From Nonomuraea typhae (GTDB taxonomy: Bacteria > Actinomycetota > Actinomycetes > Streptosporangiales > Streptosporangiaceae), in assembly GCF_009760925.1 (NCBI RefSeq), contig NZ_VRLV01000005.1, positions 62,001 to 126,000 on the forward strand: DNA of 64,000 nt, in the 5' to 3' direction. Numbering within the stretch: the stretch's first letter is position 1; every line of letters begins with the position of its first letter. Under the pieces are notes generated by a model. That model ran no database searches. It was not told where the DNA came from and saw nothing but the letters and a program-made list of their open reading frames with translations. Below are positions 55,764-64,000 of this stretch, piece after piece. The position numbers and the translations under genes are program-made.

Positions 55764-57598
55764 GAGGCGGCCTCGGGGTGCCAGCAGGCGACTCGGTGGG
55801 TGGGGGCCAGTGAGGTCAGGGGTGGGGCTTCGGTGGAGCAGCGGTCCTCTGCCAGGGCGCAGCGGGGGGCGAAGGCGCAGCCGGCCGGGAACTCGCTGGG
55901 GTCGGGCGGACGGCCGGGGATGGTGGCCAGGGGCAGGTTGCGGTCCGTTTTCAGGTCGGGGACGGCGGCCAGGAGCGAGCGGGTGTAGGGGTGGCGGGGG
56001 CGCGCTGCCACGGGGAGGTCTTCGACGATCTGGCCGGCGTACATGACCAGCAGGCGGCTGCACGTCTGCTTGATGACGGTGATGTCGTGGCTGATGAGGA
56101 GTACGGCGGCGCCGTCCTCGCGGATGCGGGACAGGAGGCGCAGCACCTCGCGCTGGACGCGCACGTCCAGGGCGGTCGTGGGTTCGTCGGCGATGACCAG
56201 GCGGGGTTGTGCCATCAGGCCCATGCCGATCATCGCGCGCTGGCGCATGCCGCCGGAGAACTCGTGGGGGTACTGGTGGACGCGGCGTTCGGGGTCGGTG
56301 ACGTGGACGGCGCGCAGGCGGTCGACGGCGCGGGCCATGGCGTCCCGGCGGGAGGCGCCCTGGTGGACCTCGGCCACCTCCGCGAGCTGGCGGCCGATGC
56401 GGCGGGTCGGGTTGAAGGAGGTCATGGGGTCCTGGAAGACCATGGAGAGGTTGGTGCCGAGGAGTTTGCGCAGGTCGGCGGGGCGGGTGGCGAGGACGGC
56501 GGTGCCCAGGAAGTCGAGGCGGCCGGCGCGGACGTGGCCGGGCGGCTCGATGAGCGCGGCGGCGGCCAGCGCGGTGAGGCTTTTGCCGGAGCCCGATTCG
56601 CCGACGATGCCGACGGCCTCGCCGGAGCGGACGCTGAAGCTGACGCCGCGCACGGGGGTGACGCCGGGGAAGGAGACCTCGAGGTCCTCGACCACGAGGA
56701 GGTCGTCTTCCGCCGAAGGGGTTACGTTCGTCGCATCACCCCGCGCGGCGTAGCGGGTGCGGGGGGCGCGCAGGCCGAGTACGGCGGCGGCCGTCTCGCC
56801 GAAGAGGTTGAACGCCAGCCCGATGAGCACGACGGCGGCGCCGGGAGCCAGGGCGGCCAGGGGGTTGGTGTAGATGCGGTCGAGCCCTTCGCCCAGCAGG
56901 CGGCCCCAGTCGTAGGCGGGCGCCTGGATGCCGATGCCGAGGAACGAGAGCCCGGCGAAGGCCAGCAGGGAGGCGCCGGCGCCGATGGTGGCGTTGATGA
57001 TCAGGGGTTCGGCGATGTTGGGCAGGATGTGCCGGGTCATCAGCCTGATCCTGCCCACCCCGGCGACCTTGGCGGCGGCGACGTAGTCCCGGCCGGAGAC
57101 CGAGGCGGCGAGCGTGTGGGTGAGGCGGGCGAAGGAGGGGGCTCCGGCCAGGCCGATGGCGAGCACCGCGCCCGTCATCCCGACGCCGAAGATCACCGCC
57201 AGGAACAGCGCGAGCAGCAGGGCGGGGAAGGCGACGGCGATGTTGACGGCGGCGGTGACCATGCGCCCGGCCCGCCGGGGGAGCACGGAGGGGGCCAGGC
57301 CGAGCACGACTCCCACGACCAGGCCGATCGCGGTGGCGGCCAGCGCCAGCGAGACCGACAGGCGGGTGGCGACCAGGATGCGCAGGAGGATGTCGCGCCC
57401 CAGGCGGTCGGTGCCCAGCAGGTGCGCCGATGACGGGTCCTGCAGGATGGCCTTGGTGTCGGTGAATTCGGCGGCCTCGCCCCACAGGACGGGCGCGAGC
57501 ACCGCCAGCGCGGCCACGAGCAGCAGGAGTACGGCGGAGCATGCCCCGACCGGCGTCCGGACGGCGGCCGCCCACTTACCACCCCACGTGAATGCCAC
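55760..57598 (-). CDS. Peptide ABC transporter permease-ATPase fusion (DppC-DppD)
   Basis: The 612-aa protein joins a DppC-type permease (residues about 1-275; EAA-like loop DYVAAAKVAGVGRIRLMTRHILPN) to a DppD-type ATPase (about 290-612; Walker A VGESGSGKSLTAL, signature EFSGGMRQRAMIGMGLM, Walker B LVIADEPTTALDV). The C-terminal GCAFAPRCALAEDRC oligopeptide cluster may bind iron-sulfur. GTG 57598 shares a base with the DppB stop. The linker (PRTRYAARGDATNVTPSAEDD) is short. Confidence 0.92.
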   Translation of the reverse strand: MAFTWGGKWAAAVRTPVGACSAVLLLLVAALAVLAPVLWGEAAEFTDTKAILQDPSSAHLLGTDRLGRDILLRILVATRLSVSLALAATAIGLVVGVVLGLAPSVLPRRAGRMVTAAVNIAVAFPALLLALFLAVIFGVGMTGAVLAIGLAGAPSFARLTHTLAASVSGRDYVAAAKVAGVGRIRLMTRHILPNIAEPLIINATIGAGASLLAFAGLSFLGIGIQAPAYDWGRLLGEGLDRIYTNPLAALAPGAAVVLIGLAFNLFGETAAAVLGLRAPRTRYAARGDATNVTPSAEDDLLVVEDLEVSFPGVTPVRGVSFSVRSGEAVGIVGESGSGKSLTALAAAALIEPPGHVRAGRLDFLGTAVLATRPADLRKLLGTNLSMVFQDPMTSFNPTRRIGRQLAEVAEVHQGASRRDAMARAVDRLRAVHVTDPERRVHQYPHEFSGGMRQRAMIGMGLMAQPRLVIADEPTTALDVRVQREVLRLLSRIREDGAAVLLISHDITVIKQTCSRLLVMYAGQIVEDLPVAARPRHPYTRSLLAAVPDLKTDRNLPLATIPGRPPDPSEFPAGCAFAPRCALAEDRCSTEAPPLTSLAPTHRVACWHPEAAS

Positions 57599-58542
57599 TA
57601 GCCCTCCTTGATCAGCGATCGTGGGTCGAGCACCGCCAGCAGCACGTCGACCAGCAGGTTCACCAGGAGCACCATGGCCCCGTACACGAGGACGATCCCC
57701 TGCACCATCGGATAGTCCTTCTGCAGGATCGACGCCACGATCGTCGACCCCATCCCGGGCCACGCGAAGACGTTCTCCACCAGCACGGTCCCGACCACCA
57801 TCGAGGTGAGCGTGAGCCCGGCGAGCGTCAGGGTGGCGGTGAGCGCGTTGGGCAGCGCGTGCCGCGTGTACACGAGCCGCGCGGTCAGCCGTTTGGCCCG
57901 TGCCGTACGGATGTAGTCATGCCCGAGCACGGACAGCAGCTCGACTCGCACGATCCTGGCCAGGATGGCGGCAGGCGCGATCGACAGGGCCAGCACCGGC
58001 AGGACGTAGGAGCTCAGGCCGTCCCGTCCGGCCACGGGAAACCACGCCAGCTGTACGGCGAAGCCGTACACGAGCCCGACGGCCAGGAGGAACTCGGGGA
58101 TGGCGGCCAGGAAGACGCTGGTGGAGGTGAAGGCCAGTTCGCCGCCCCGGCGTCGCCCGCCCCGGGTCAGGACGGCCATGACGAGGCCGAGGGGGATGGC
58201 GACGAGGAGGACGACGGCGAAGGCGGGCAGGGCGAGTTTGGCCGTTTCCGGCAGGCGTTCGCCGATGGTCTGGGCGACGGGCAGGTTGCTGATCATCGAG
58301 GTGCCGAGGTCGCCGGTGACGAGGCCGCGCAGGAAGCCGAGGTACTGCGACCAGAGGGGGTCGTCGAGTCCGAGGGCGGCGCGGCGCGCGTTGACGAGTT
58401 CGACGGGGGCGGTCAGGCCGAGGGCGCCGCGGACGGGGTCGCCGGGGATGAGGTGGATCATCAGGAATGAGGCGGTGACGAGGACCCACAGGGAGGCGGC
58501 GAACCTGCGGGTCCTGCGCAGGGCGAAGGACGCCCACGTCAT
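57598..58542 (-). CDS. Peptide ABC transporter permease (DppB-like)
   Basis: The 314-aa protein has six transmembrane helices, the N-terminal FLMIHLIPGDPVRGALG segment of DppB/OppB proteins and the EAA-type loop DYIRTARAKRLTARLVYTRHALPNAL. Together with the DppC half of the next gene it forms the channel. The start overlaps the binding-protein stop (ATGA). Confidence 0.94.
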   Translation of the reverse strand: MTWASFALRRTRRFAASLWVLVTASFLMIHLIPGDPVRGALGLTAPVELVNARRAALGLDDPLWSQYLGFLRGLVTGDLGTSMISNLPVAQTIGERLPETAKLALPAFAVVLLVAIPLGLVMAVLTRGGRRRGGELAFTSTSVFLAAIPEFLLAVGLVYGFAVQLAWFPVAGRDGLSSYVLPVLALSIAPAAILARIVRVELLSVLGHDYIRTARAKRLTARLVYTRHALPNALTATLTLAGLTLTSMVVGTVLVENVFAWPGMGSTIVASILQKDYPMVQGIVLVYGAMVLLVNLLVDVLLAVLDPRSLIKEG

Positions 58543-60125
58543 TTGAGCATCCTGATGCTGGTCGGGATGGGCTGCTGGAGCCAGCCTTCGGTCTGGGCGC
58601 GGGATTTGTGGAAGAAGAAGGCCCGGTCGGCTCGGGCGATGGGGACGACGTCCGCGGTCTTGAAGAGCGCTTGTTCCGCCTGGTTCCAGAGGGCGCAGCC
58701 GGCGGCGCCGGTGGTGGCGGCGGCCTGGGCGGCGAGTTCGGTGAACGCGGGGTTGTCGATGCCGGTGATGTTCTGGCCCTTGGGCGGGACGGGGCCGGCG
58801 GCCCAGGGGACGATGTGGACGGGCAGGCCGAAGGCGAACCCGGCCCAGTAGACGTCGAAGTCGCCGGTTTCGAACATGGCTCTGGAGGCGGCGCTGACGT
58901 CGTCGGCGGTGAGTTTCACGGTGGCGCCGATCGCCTGCCAGCGTTTGGCGACGAGTTCGGTGGCGGCGACGGTGCCGGGGCCTTCTGAGGGGCTGTAGTG
59001 GAGGTCCACCTGCAGTTTCTTGCCGTTTTTGGCGCGGGTGCCGTCGGCGCCCTTGGCCCAGCCGGCCTGGTCCAGGAGGGCGGCGGCCTGGGCGGGGTCG
59101 GTGGCGGGGAGCTGGCCGGTCACGGTGTCGGCGGCGCACGGCTGGGCGGAGTTGGCGATCATGCTGGTGGCGCGTTTGCCGGTGCCCGCGGTGGCGACGC
59201 TGACGAGTTCGTCGAGGTCGAGGGCGGCGGTCAGGGCGCGGCGGACGAGCGGGTCGGAGCCGGGGCGGCCGTCGCGCTGGTTGAACCAGAGCTCGCCGAG
59301 GATGGCGGGGATCTCGTAACGTTCCAGGTTGCGGGAGACGAGGCGCGGGCGGTCGGCGGTGCTGACCTCGCCCATGTGGATCTGGCCGGACAGCAGCAGG
59401 TTGGCGCGGGTCGTCGGGTTCGGCACGATCTTGACCACGATCTTGGCGGGCATGCCGGGGGCGTCGGTTCCGGCGCCGTCGGGGCCCCAGGTGTAGCCGG
59501 GGCGGCGGGTGAAGGTGTAGTGGTCGCCGCGCACGAGTTCGCTGAGCATGTAGGGCCCGCTGCCGACGGAGCCCGCAGCCAGGAGTTTGGGGTCGTCCAG
59601 GCCCTTGTCGCAGACGATGGGCACGCGGCCGAGCGTCTCGAGCACGAGCGCGGTGGGCGTCTTCATGGTCACCGTGACGGTGCGCTTGGCGTCGTCGGCC
59701 TTCACCGTGAAGGGGGTGGTGGGCACGAGCAGGCCGTACAGCACCGTCTGGTTCTTGGGGTCCTTCAGGAAGGTGAGGGCTCTGGCGACGGTCGAGGCGG
59801 TGAGCGCGGAGCCGTCCGAGCAGGTGATGCCCTGCTTGAGGGTGAAGGCGGAGGTCGTGGCGTCGGACTTCCAGGTCTCGGCCAGGCCGGAGACGACCTT
59901 GCCTTCGGGGGTGAGGTTGACGAGGGAGTCGTAGGTGAGGGAGCCCATCTCGCCGATCGGCATGATGTTGCGGTAAGGGTCGAGGATGCCCGGATCGTCC
60001 GGCAGGGCGTAGACGAAGGTGCCGTCCTTGAGATAGTCGGTGCTGCGCGGGGCAGCGGGTGAAGCGGCGGCGCCACAGCCGGTGACCAATGCGGCGGCGA
60101 TGGCGACGGTGAGCGGTGTGCGCAT
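58539..60125 (-). CDS. Peptide-binding lipoprotein, SBP family 5
   Basis: The 528-aa protein has a lipoprotein signal with lipobox LVTGC near residue 17 and the family-5 solute-binding signature (GEMGSLTYDSLVNLTPEGKVVSGLAETW, LKQGITCSDGSALTA). It captures peptides or amides outside the membrane for the DppBCDF system. ATG 60125 is chosen over TTG 60137 because it gives a normal signal peptide. First gene of the operon. Confidence 0.93.
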   Translation of the reverse strand: MRTPLTVAIAAALVTGCGAAASPAAPRSTDYLKDGTFVYALPDDPGILDPYRNIMPIGEMGSLTYDSLVNLTPEGKVVSGLAETWKSDATTSAFTLKQGITCSDGSALTASTVARALTFLKDPKNQTVLYGLLVPTTPFTVKADDAKRTVTVTMKTPTALVLETLGRVPIVCDKGLDDPKLLAAGSVGSGPYMLSELVRGDHYTFTRRPGYTWGPDGAGTDAPGMPAKIVVKIVPNPTTRANLLLSGQIHMGEVSTADRPRLVSRNLERYEIPAILGELWFNQRDGRPGSDPLVRRALTAALDLDELVSVATAGTGKRATSMIANSAQPCAADTVTGQLPATDPAQAAALLDQAGWAKGADGTRAKNGKKLQVDLHYSPSEGPGTVAATELVAKRWQAIGATVKLTADDVSAASRAMFETGDFDVYWAGFAFGLPVHIVPWAAGPVPPKGQNITGIDNPAFTELAAQAAATTGAAGCALWNQAEQALFKTADVVPIARADRAFFFHKSRAQTEGWLQQPIPTSIRMLK

Positions 60126-60244
60126 AGGTGGGTCCAATCGGCTGGCGTCCCCCGTCTGAGCTGGTGCGGCTCAGTTTTGTACAGGGGAGGCCGCCGTCCT
60201 AACGACAGCAGTCGCAACATCGGCCCGCGGAATTCGGCAGATGG

Positions 60245-61474
60245 TCAGAGGTTGCTGCGCAGTCCCATGAGACGGGCGATCTTCAGGCCGAGGTGAAGGG
60301 CGAGCCGGTCCTCGCCGTTGGTCAGCCGCGCGCCGGTGAACTCCTCGATGCGCTGCAGGCGGTAGTAGAGCGTGGTCCGGTGGATGAACAGCTTGTCGGC
60401 GGCGGTCTGGACGTCGCCGGCGTGGTCGAGGAAGGCTTCGAGCGTGTCGGCGAGCTGCTCGCCCTTTGCGCCGGCCTCGAGCAGGCATCTGATGCCGGAT
60501 GGCAGAGCCTGCGGGGTGAGCTCGGCGGGCGGGATGCGGACCAGCAGCCCGTAGACGCCGAGCCGGTCGAAGGAGGCGACCCGGCCGAAGCCGTCCACCA
60601 GCCGGGTGACGCGGGCGGCCCGCCTGGCCTGGCCGTACGACTGGAAGAAGGACGACAGCTCGGTCACCGGCTCGCCGATGCCGGCGGCGGCCTCGATGCC
60701 CGTCAGGTCGCGTTCGAGGTAGTCGAGGACCTCCTCGGCGAGGTGGCGTTTGGCCTCGCCGCTGACCAGCGGGTCCTTGTCGGAGAGCAGGAGCAGGCCG
60801 TGGTCGCGGCGCACCAGGCTGATGTGGCGCCGGTCGCTCAGCCGGCCGCTGACGCGTTCGAGCCAGCCTTCGAGCGTCGAGCGTTCCACGTCGGTGAGCG
60901 CCTGCTCGTCGCTGTGGACGCCGATGACCATGGCCACGACGGGTTCGCCGGGCACGAAGAGGTCGGCGTCGATCAGCTCTTCCGCGGCGTGCTCCCGCAG
61001 CCGGACGTCGTCGGCGACGACCAGGTCGCGCACGAGCTCCCTGGCCCGGCTGCGGTACAGCTCCTGGGCGAGCTGGTCGCGCTGGATCATGACGGCGATC
61101 GTGTCGAGCGTCGCCAGCACGCTCTCGATCTCCTCCTGCGTCAGCGGCTCGTCGCCCTCGAGGATCCACAGGAACCCCAGCAGGGCGCCCTCCTGGCGGA
61201 TCGGCACGCACAGGCGCTGGATCGTGGCGCCGATCGCGGGGTTCACCGGCGGCCGGAAGGGGCCCTCGGCGGTGCGCGCCCCGGAGCCGAAGGTCCACTC
61301 GGCGGCGCCGTCCGGGACGTCACGGCGGAAGATGGACTGCTCGCGCAGCCGGTCGACCGCGCCGTACTCGTGGGAGGAGAACGCGAGCTGCCGCAGCCGC
61401 CAGTCGTCCACGGTGACGTTGCGTTGCAGCCGACGGCCCAAACCGTCGACAAGGCGCTGCAACTCGCTGGTCAC
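60245..61474 (-). CDS. PucR-family transcriptional regulator
   Basis: The 409-aa protein has an N-terminal GAF-like sensor (about 1-150) and a C-terminal PucR HTH (LEAFLDHAGDVQTAADKLFIHRTTLYYRLQRIEEFTGARL, about 345-385). GTG 61474 begins the conserved TSELQRLVDGL. It lies upstream of the transporter operon and diverges from the proline-racemase-like gene; PucR proteins usually control such catabolic genes. Confidence 0.9.
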   Translation of the reverse strand: MTSELQRLVDGLGRRLQRNVTVDDWRLRQLAFSSHEYGAVDRLREQSIFRRDVPDGAAEWTFGSGARTAEGPFRPPVNPAIGATIQRLCVPIRQEGALLGFLWILEGDEPLTQEEIESVLATLDTIAVMIQRDQLAQELYRSRARELVRDLVVADDVRLREHAAEELIDADLFVPGEPVVAMVIGVHSDEQALTDVERSTLEGWLERVSGRLSDRRHISLVRRDHGLLLLSDKDPLVSGEAKRHLAEEVLDYLERDLTGIEAAAGIGEPVTELSSFFQSYGQARRAARVTRLVDGFGRVASFDRLGVYGLLVRIPPAELTPQALPSGIRCLLEAGAKGEQLADTLEAFLDHAGDVQTAADKLFIHRTTLYYRLQRIEEFTGARLTNGEDRLALHLGLKIARLMGLRSNL

Positions 61475-61649
61475 AGCAGTGAGCCTATATCCCGAATTCG
61501 CGCTGACAGGCAAGGGCGATCGCGGCGTCATCTCCGCACGCTATGCCGACCGGCCCACGGCTTCATCCTCACCTGTGCGGATATCAGGGGAGAAGCCTTC
61601 GACGCCGGTCGCATCCCGGGCCGCGCACGTCGAACGCACGATGGGCGGC

Positions 61650-62480
61650 ATGACCCACACCTTCCTGGCTCATGGCTCTTCGTCCGGTCAGCCCGTCGCC
61701 TGCGCCGACCTCACCTCGCTCGCGCACGGGGCGGACTCGATGGCAGGGGTGCGAGCGGCACTCGGCCCCGCGCTGGAGGAGGTGCGCGCCGACTTCTTCG
61801 TCCGCCGGGGCGGCGATCCCGGCGCGATCGTGGCCGTGGTGACCCGGCCGCCGCGGCCGGACGCCGACGACGGGCTGCTGTTCGTGGCCGCCGACGGCCC
61901 GCTGGGCGGGTGCGGTGAGGCGTCGATGTTCGCCGGGATGGTGCGCAGCCCGGGTGACGGGGCCACGGTCGTCTTCGACACGCTGGGCGGGCTGATCCGC
62001 GCCACGGACCGGGGCGACGGCACGATCACGCTGCGCATGCCGACCGCGGCGCAGCCGCCGAGCACCCATGTGCTGGGCGTCGGCGGCCGGCCGTACACGG
62101 TGCGGATCGTGAGTGTGGCGGGCAACACGTTCATCGCGCTGCCCGCCGCCGAGGCGGAGCTGGACCTCGATCGCCCGGACGAGCTGGCCGGTCCGGGCGG
62201 CGCGCTGCTCCGCGCGGCGGGTGCGGCGGCCGGCCTGCTGCTGCTGACCGAGCCGGTGGTGGACGGCCGCACGCGCAGCGCGGTCGTGTGGGGCGAGGAG
62301 ATCGTCAACCGGGGCCCGTGCGGGACCGGCACCTGCGCGAGGCTGGTGCTCGCGCTCGCCGACGGCGAACTGGCCGCCGGCGAGACCTTGCGTCACTTCA
62401 GCCCGTACGGCGAGGCATTCGAGGCCCGGCTCGACGGGTTCACCATCCTGCTGCGGGGCGGCGTGGACGTCAGCCGTTGA
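61650..62480 (+). CDS. Proline-racemase/hydroxyproline-epimerase-family enzyme
   Basis: The 276-aa protein has the two family active-site positions: Cys88 in GPLGGCGEASMFAG (usually MCGHGTI) and Cys224 in RGPCGTGTCARL. The normal second His/Gly pattern after Cys88 is changed to CGEA, which is unusual. It may racemise or dehydrate a proline derivative. ATG 61650 is used; ATG 61641 would add three residues. Divergent from PucR; its stop overlaps the dipeptidase stop by 11 bp. Confidence 0.85.
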   Translation: MTHTFLAHGSSSGQPVACADLTSLAHGADSMAGVRAALGPALEEVRADFFVRRGGDPGAIVAVVTRPPRPDADDGLLFVAADGPLGGCGEASMFAGMVRSPGDGATVVFDTLGGLIRATDRGDGTITLRMPTAAQPPSTHVLGVGGRPYTVRIVSVAGNTFIALPAAEAELDLDRPDELAGPGGALLRAAGAAAGLLLLTEPVVDGRTRSAVVWGEEIVNRGPCGTGTCARLVLALADGELAAGETLRHFSPYGEAFEARLDGFTILLRGGVDVSR

Positions 62481-63630
62481 CCGTCTCGAAGACCCGCAGG
62501 AAGTTCTCCCCGATGATGCCGCGGACCTGGTCGTCGTTGTACCCGCGCGAGACCAGGCCGCGGGTGAGGTTGACCAGGTCGCGGTAGTCGCGGAAGCCCT
62601 CCAGCGTCCTGGTGATGTTGTCGATGCCGTGCTCGGGCCGGAAGCCGAACTCGTCGAGCCTGCCGGAGAAGACCGCCTCCATCACGTGGTTCGGTAGCGG
62701 CATGGGCCAGTCGGTCCCCATCGCCACGTGCTCCCAGCCGACCAGGTCGCTGATGTAGTCGACGTGGTCGAGGAACAGCTCGATGGTCGGGTTGGGGTCG
62801 TCGGGCGAGGCCAGGAAGAACGGCACCACGTAGACGCCGATCACGCCGCCGGTGCCGGCGATCGCGCGCAGTTCCTCGTCGCTCTTGGCCCGGTCGTGGG
62901 CGAAGACGGCGTCGGCCGAGGTGTGGGTGGCGACGACCGGGTACCGGGAGGTGGCGCAGGCGTCCAGGGTGGTCTGCCGGCCGGAGTGCGCGGTGTCGAC
63001 GATCACGCCGACGTCGTTGCAGCGCTTCACGAACTGCAGTCCGAAGTGGCTCAGCCCGGGGTCGTAGCGCTCGGTGCACCCCGCGCCGACGTAGTTCATG
63101 CTGTTGTAGGCGAGGTCGACGGTGTTGAGCACGCCGAGGTCGTGGGCGACCTCGATGAGGCCGAGGTCGCCGGGGGCCAGCAGGTTCGTCTGCGACAGCC
63201 CCCAGACCGCCTGGCTTCCGGCGGCGTGCGCGGCTCTGATGTCGCCCGCGGTGCGGGCGCGGCGCATCCAGGGGAAGGCGTTCAGCGCGCGGGCGGCCTG
63301 ATGGGCGGCGGCCAGCACGGACTCCTTGTCCTTGAGCACGCAGCCGGTGGCGGGGGCGGTGACGCCGGAGGCGTCCATCAACTCCTTGTACTCCGGGTAC
63401 TTCCCGGAGATGGCCTTGTCCATCAGGAAGGTGTAGACGACATACAGGTTGGTGGAGCCGATCGCGTCGATCTCGGCGATGAGCTCGTCCGTCCACACGT
63501 CGGGCGAGCACGGCCCCTGGAAGAGCAGGTCGATGACGATGCTGTCGCGGTGCAGCCGCCGCGCCCGCTCCTCCTGCTCCGCCGACAGCCCGAAGTCGAA
63601 AGTGCCGTAAACGCGGTCCTCAGATCCCAT
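62470..63630 (-). CDS. Membrane dipeptidase (peptidase M19)
   Basis: The 386-aa metallopeptidase shows VIDLLFQGPCSPDVW (an altered HxD metal motif), GVIVDTAHSGRQT, VVATHTSADAVFAHDRAKSD (metal-binding and substrate segments) and VAMGTDWPMPLP (catalytic Asp), ending LVSRGYNDDQVRGIIGENFLRVF. M19 enzymes cleave dipeptides, including those with D-residues. The usual N-terminal HNDLP is DLLFQG here, so one metal site may be altered. ATG 63630 or GTG 63633 overlaps the end of the upstream gene. Confidence 0.88.
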   Translation of the reverse strand: MGSEDRVYGTFDFGLSAEQEERARRLHRDSIVIDLLFQGPCSPDVWTDELIAEIDAIGSTNLYVVYTFLMDKAISGKYPEYKELMDASGVTAPATGCVLKDKESVLAAAHQAARALNAFPWMRRARTAGDIRAAHAAGSQAVWGLSQTNLLAPGDLGLIEVAHDLGVLNTVDLAYNSMNYVGAGCTERYDPGLSHFGLQFVKRCNDVGVIVDTAHSGRQTTLDACATSRYPVVATHTSADAVFAHDRAKSDEELRAIAGTGGVIGVYVVPFFLASPDDPNPTIELFLDHVDYISDLVGWEHVAMGTDWPMPLPNHVMEAVFSGRLDEFGFRPEHGIDNITRTLEGFRDYRDLVNLTRGLVSRGYNDDQVRGIIGENFLRVFETVNG

Positions 63631-64000
63631 CACGCCTCCATGACAGCAATGCTTCCCGGGGTTCGATGCCGGGTTTCAACTGGGGGTCGGGGACGGGGGC
63701 GCCCGTGATCACGCTGAGCGGGATCTCGCCGGCCCACACGTCCAGGTCGTAGTCGCCGGCCCGGTCCATGGGCGGTCCGGTGCGCGCCTTGGCCGAGCAT
63801 TCCTCCAGGGGCACCGCCAGCACCCGTGTGCTGTTCAGCTCGGCGTCGGTCAGCGGGCGCAGCTCGGGGATGCGGCCGGGCGCGATGCGCTCGACCAGCG
63901 CGTGCATCGCCTCCAGCTTCTCCTGCCGCTCGGTGATCTCGTGTGCGGTGCCCAGGACGACCACCGAGCGGTAGTTCATCGAGTTCTCCATCACCGACCG
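63620..64000 (-). CDS. PNPOx-like flavin-binding protein, 5' end beyond the window
   Basis: The visible 126 residues match the C-terminal part of pyridoxamine-5'-phosphate-oxidase-like proteins: NSMNYRSVVVLGTAHEIT, EKLEAMHALVERIAPGR, VLAVPLEECSAKARTGPP and DLDVWAGEIPL. An in-frame GTG/ATG at 63991-63994 is internal to the fold, so the true start lies past the window edge. It overlaps the dipeptidase start, implying co-transcription. Confidence 0.8.
   Translation of the reverse strand, partial: RSVMENSMNYRSVVVLGTAHEITERQEKLEAMHALVERIAPGRIPELRPLTDAELNSTRVLAVPLEECSAKARTGPPMDRAGDYDLDVWAGEIPLSVITGAPVPDPQLKPGIEPREALLSWRRDGI

Overview
The window is 64 kb of very GC-rich actinomycete chromosome with high GC at third codon positions, many GTG starts and genes coupled by ATGA overlaps. 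Lineage clues are a bacterial proteasome activator (Bpa/PafE), SigE-type ECF sigma factors, polyprenol-mannose GT-C mannosyltransferases and a pSAM2-type actinomycete integrative and conjugative element (AICE). A Streptosporangiales member such as Nonomuraea fits, but that is inference; no rRNA or species marker is present.

Layout. 1-8.9 kb: an imine-reductase-like enzyme diverging from an HxlR regulator, a membrane-anchored serine beta-lactamase-like hydrolase, two GT-C mannosyltransferases flanking a large membrane protein with a degenerate alkaline-phosphatase-like ectodomain, a DUF4446 protein and pheA. 8.9-9.4 kb is non-coding and holds a long imperfect inverted repeat. 9.4-24 kb: serS, a tandem pair of membrane paralogues sharing a perfect 312-bp repeat, a TetR/FAD-monooxygenase pair with three operator boxes, a cold-shock protein, a HAD phosphatase, a quinone oxidoreductase-bpa operon, an EspI/MinD-like ATPase with a pentapeptide-repeat tail, tRNA-Ser(TGA), a STAS/BtrH-like pair, a NUDIX-NYN fusion and an M15 peptidase. 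24-31.7 kb: an MFS-SPW-SPW-Usp operon with a divergent TetR, then a TetR/ABC-F resistance locus with two identical-type operators and a leader peptide, followed by decayed genes. 32-41.4 kb: a tyrosine-recombinase fossil beside tRNA-Arg(ACG), a NarL-type two-component system, a frameshifted SigE-type sigma factor with its membrane partner, a MaoC hydratase, an AAA ATPase, a MauE-like/Cys-rich pair, a second SigE-type sigma factor, and a MarR/YceI pair.

41.5-53.7 kb: a 12.14-kb AICE integrated in tRNA-Ser(GCT). It is bounded by a perfect 58-bp direct repeat (attL/attR) and flanked internally by matching pairs of putative integrase arm sites. Its core is one minus-strand operon, pra - two small genes - tra - zinc-ribbon gene - rep - xis - int, with almost every junction an ATGA-type overlap. 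Upstream lie a PP2C-like gene, an HTH regulator, an HATPase and an XRE/DUF5753 regulator. Six copies of a 16-bp palindrome GTCTA-N6-TAGAC sit only in the three main regulatory gaps of the element, one cluster having exact 44-bp spacing. The cargo at the attR end is a compact two-gene CBASS anti-phage system (CD-NTase plus Cap15-type membrane effector) in distinctly AT-richer DNA.

53.7-64 kb: a broken copy of the element's PP2C gene just outside attR, which suggests an earlier related insertion at the same tRNA; a frameshifted small membrane gene; then an oligopeptide ABC transporter operon with a permease-ATPase fusion, a PucR regulator, a proline-racemase-family enzyme, an M19 dipeptidase and a truncated PNPOx-family gene. 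Together these last genes look like a peptide/amino-acid uptake and catabolism locus.
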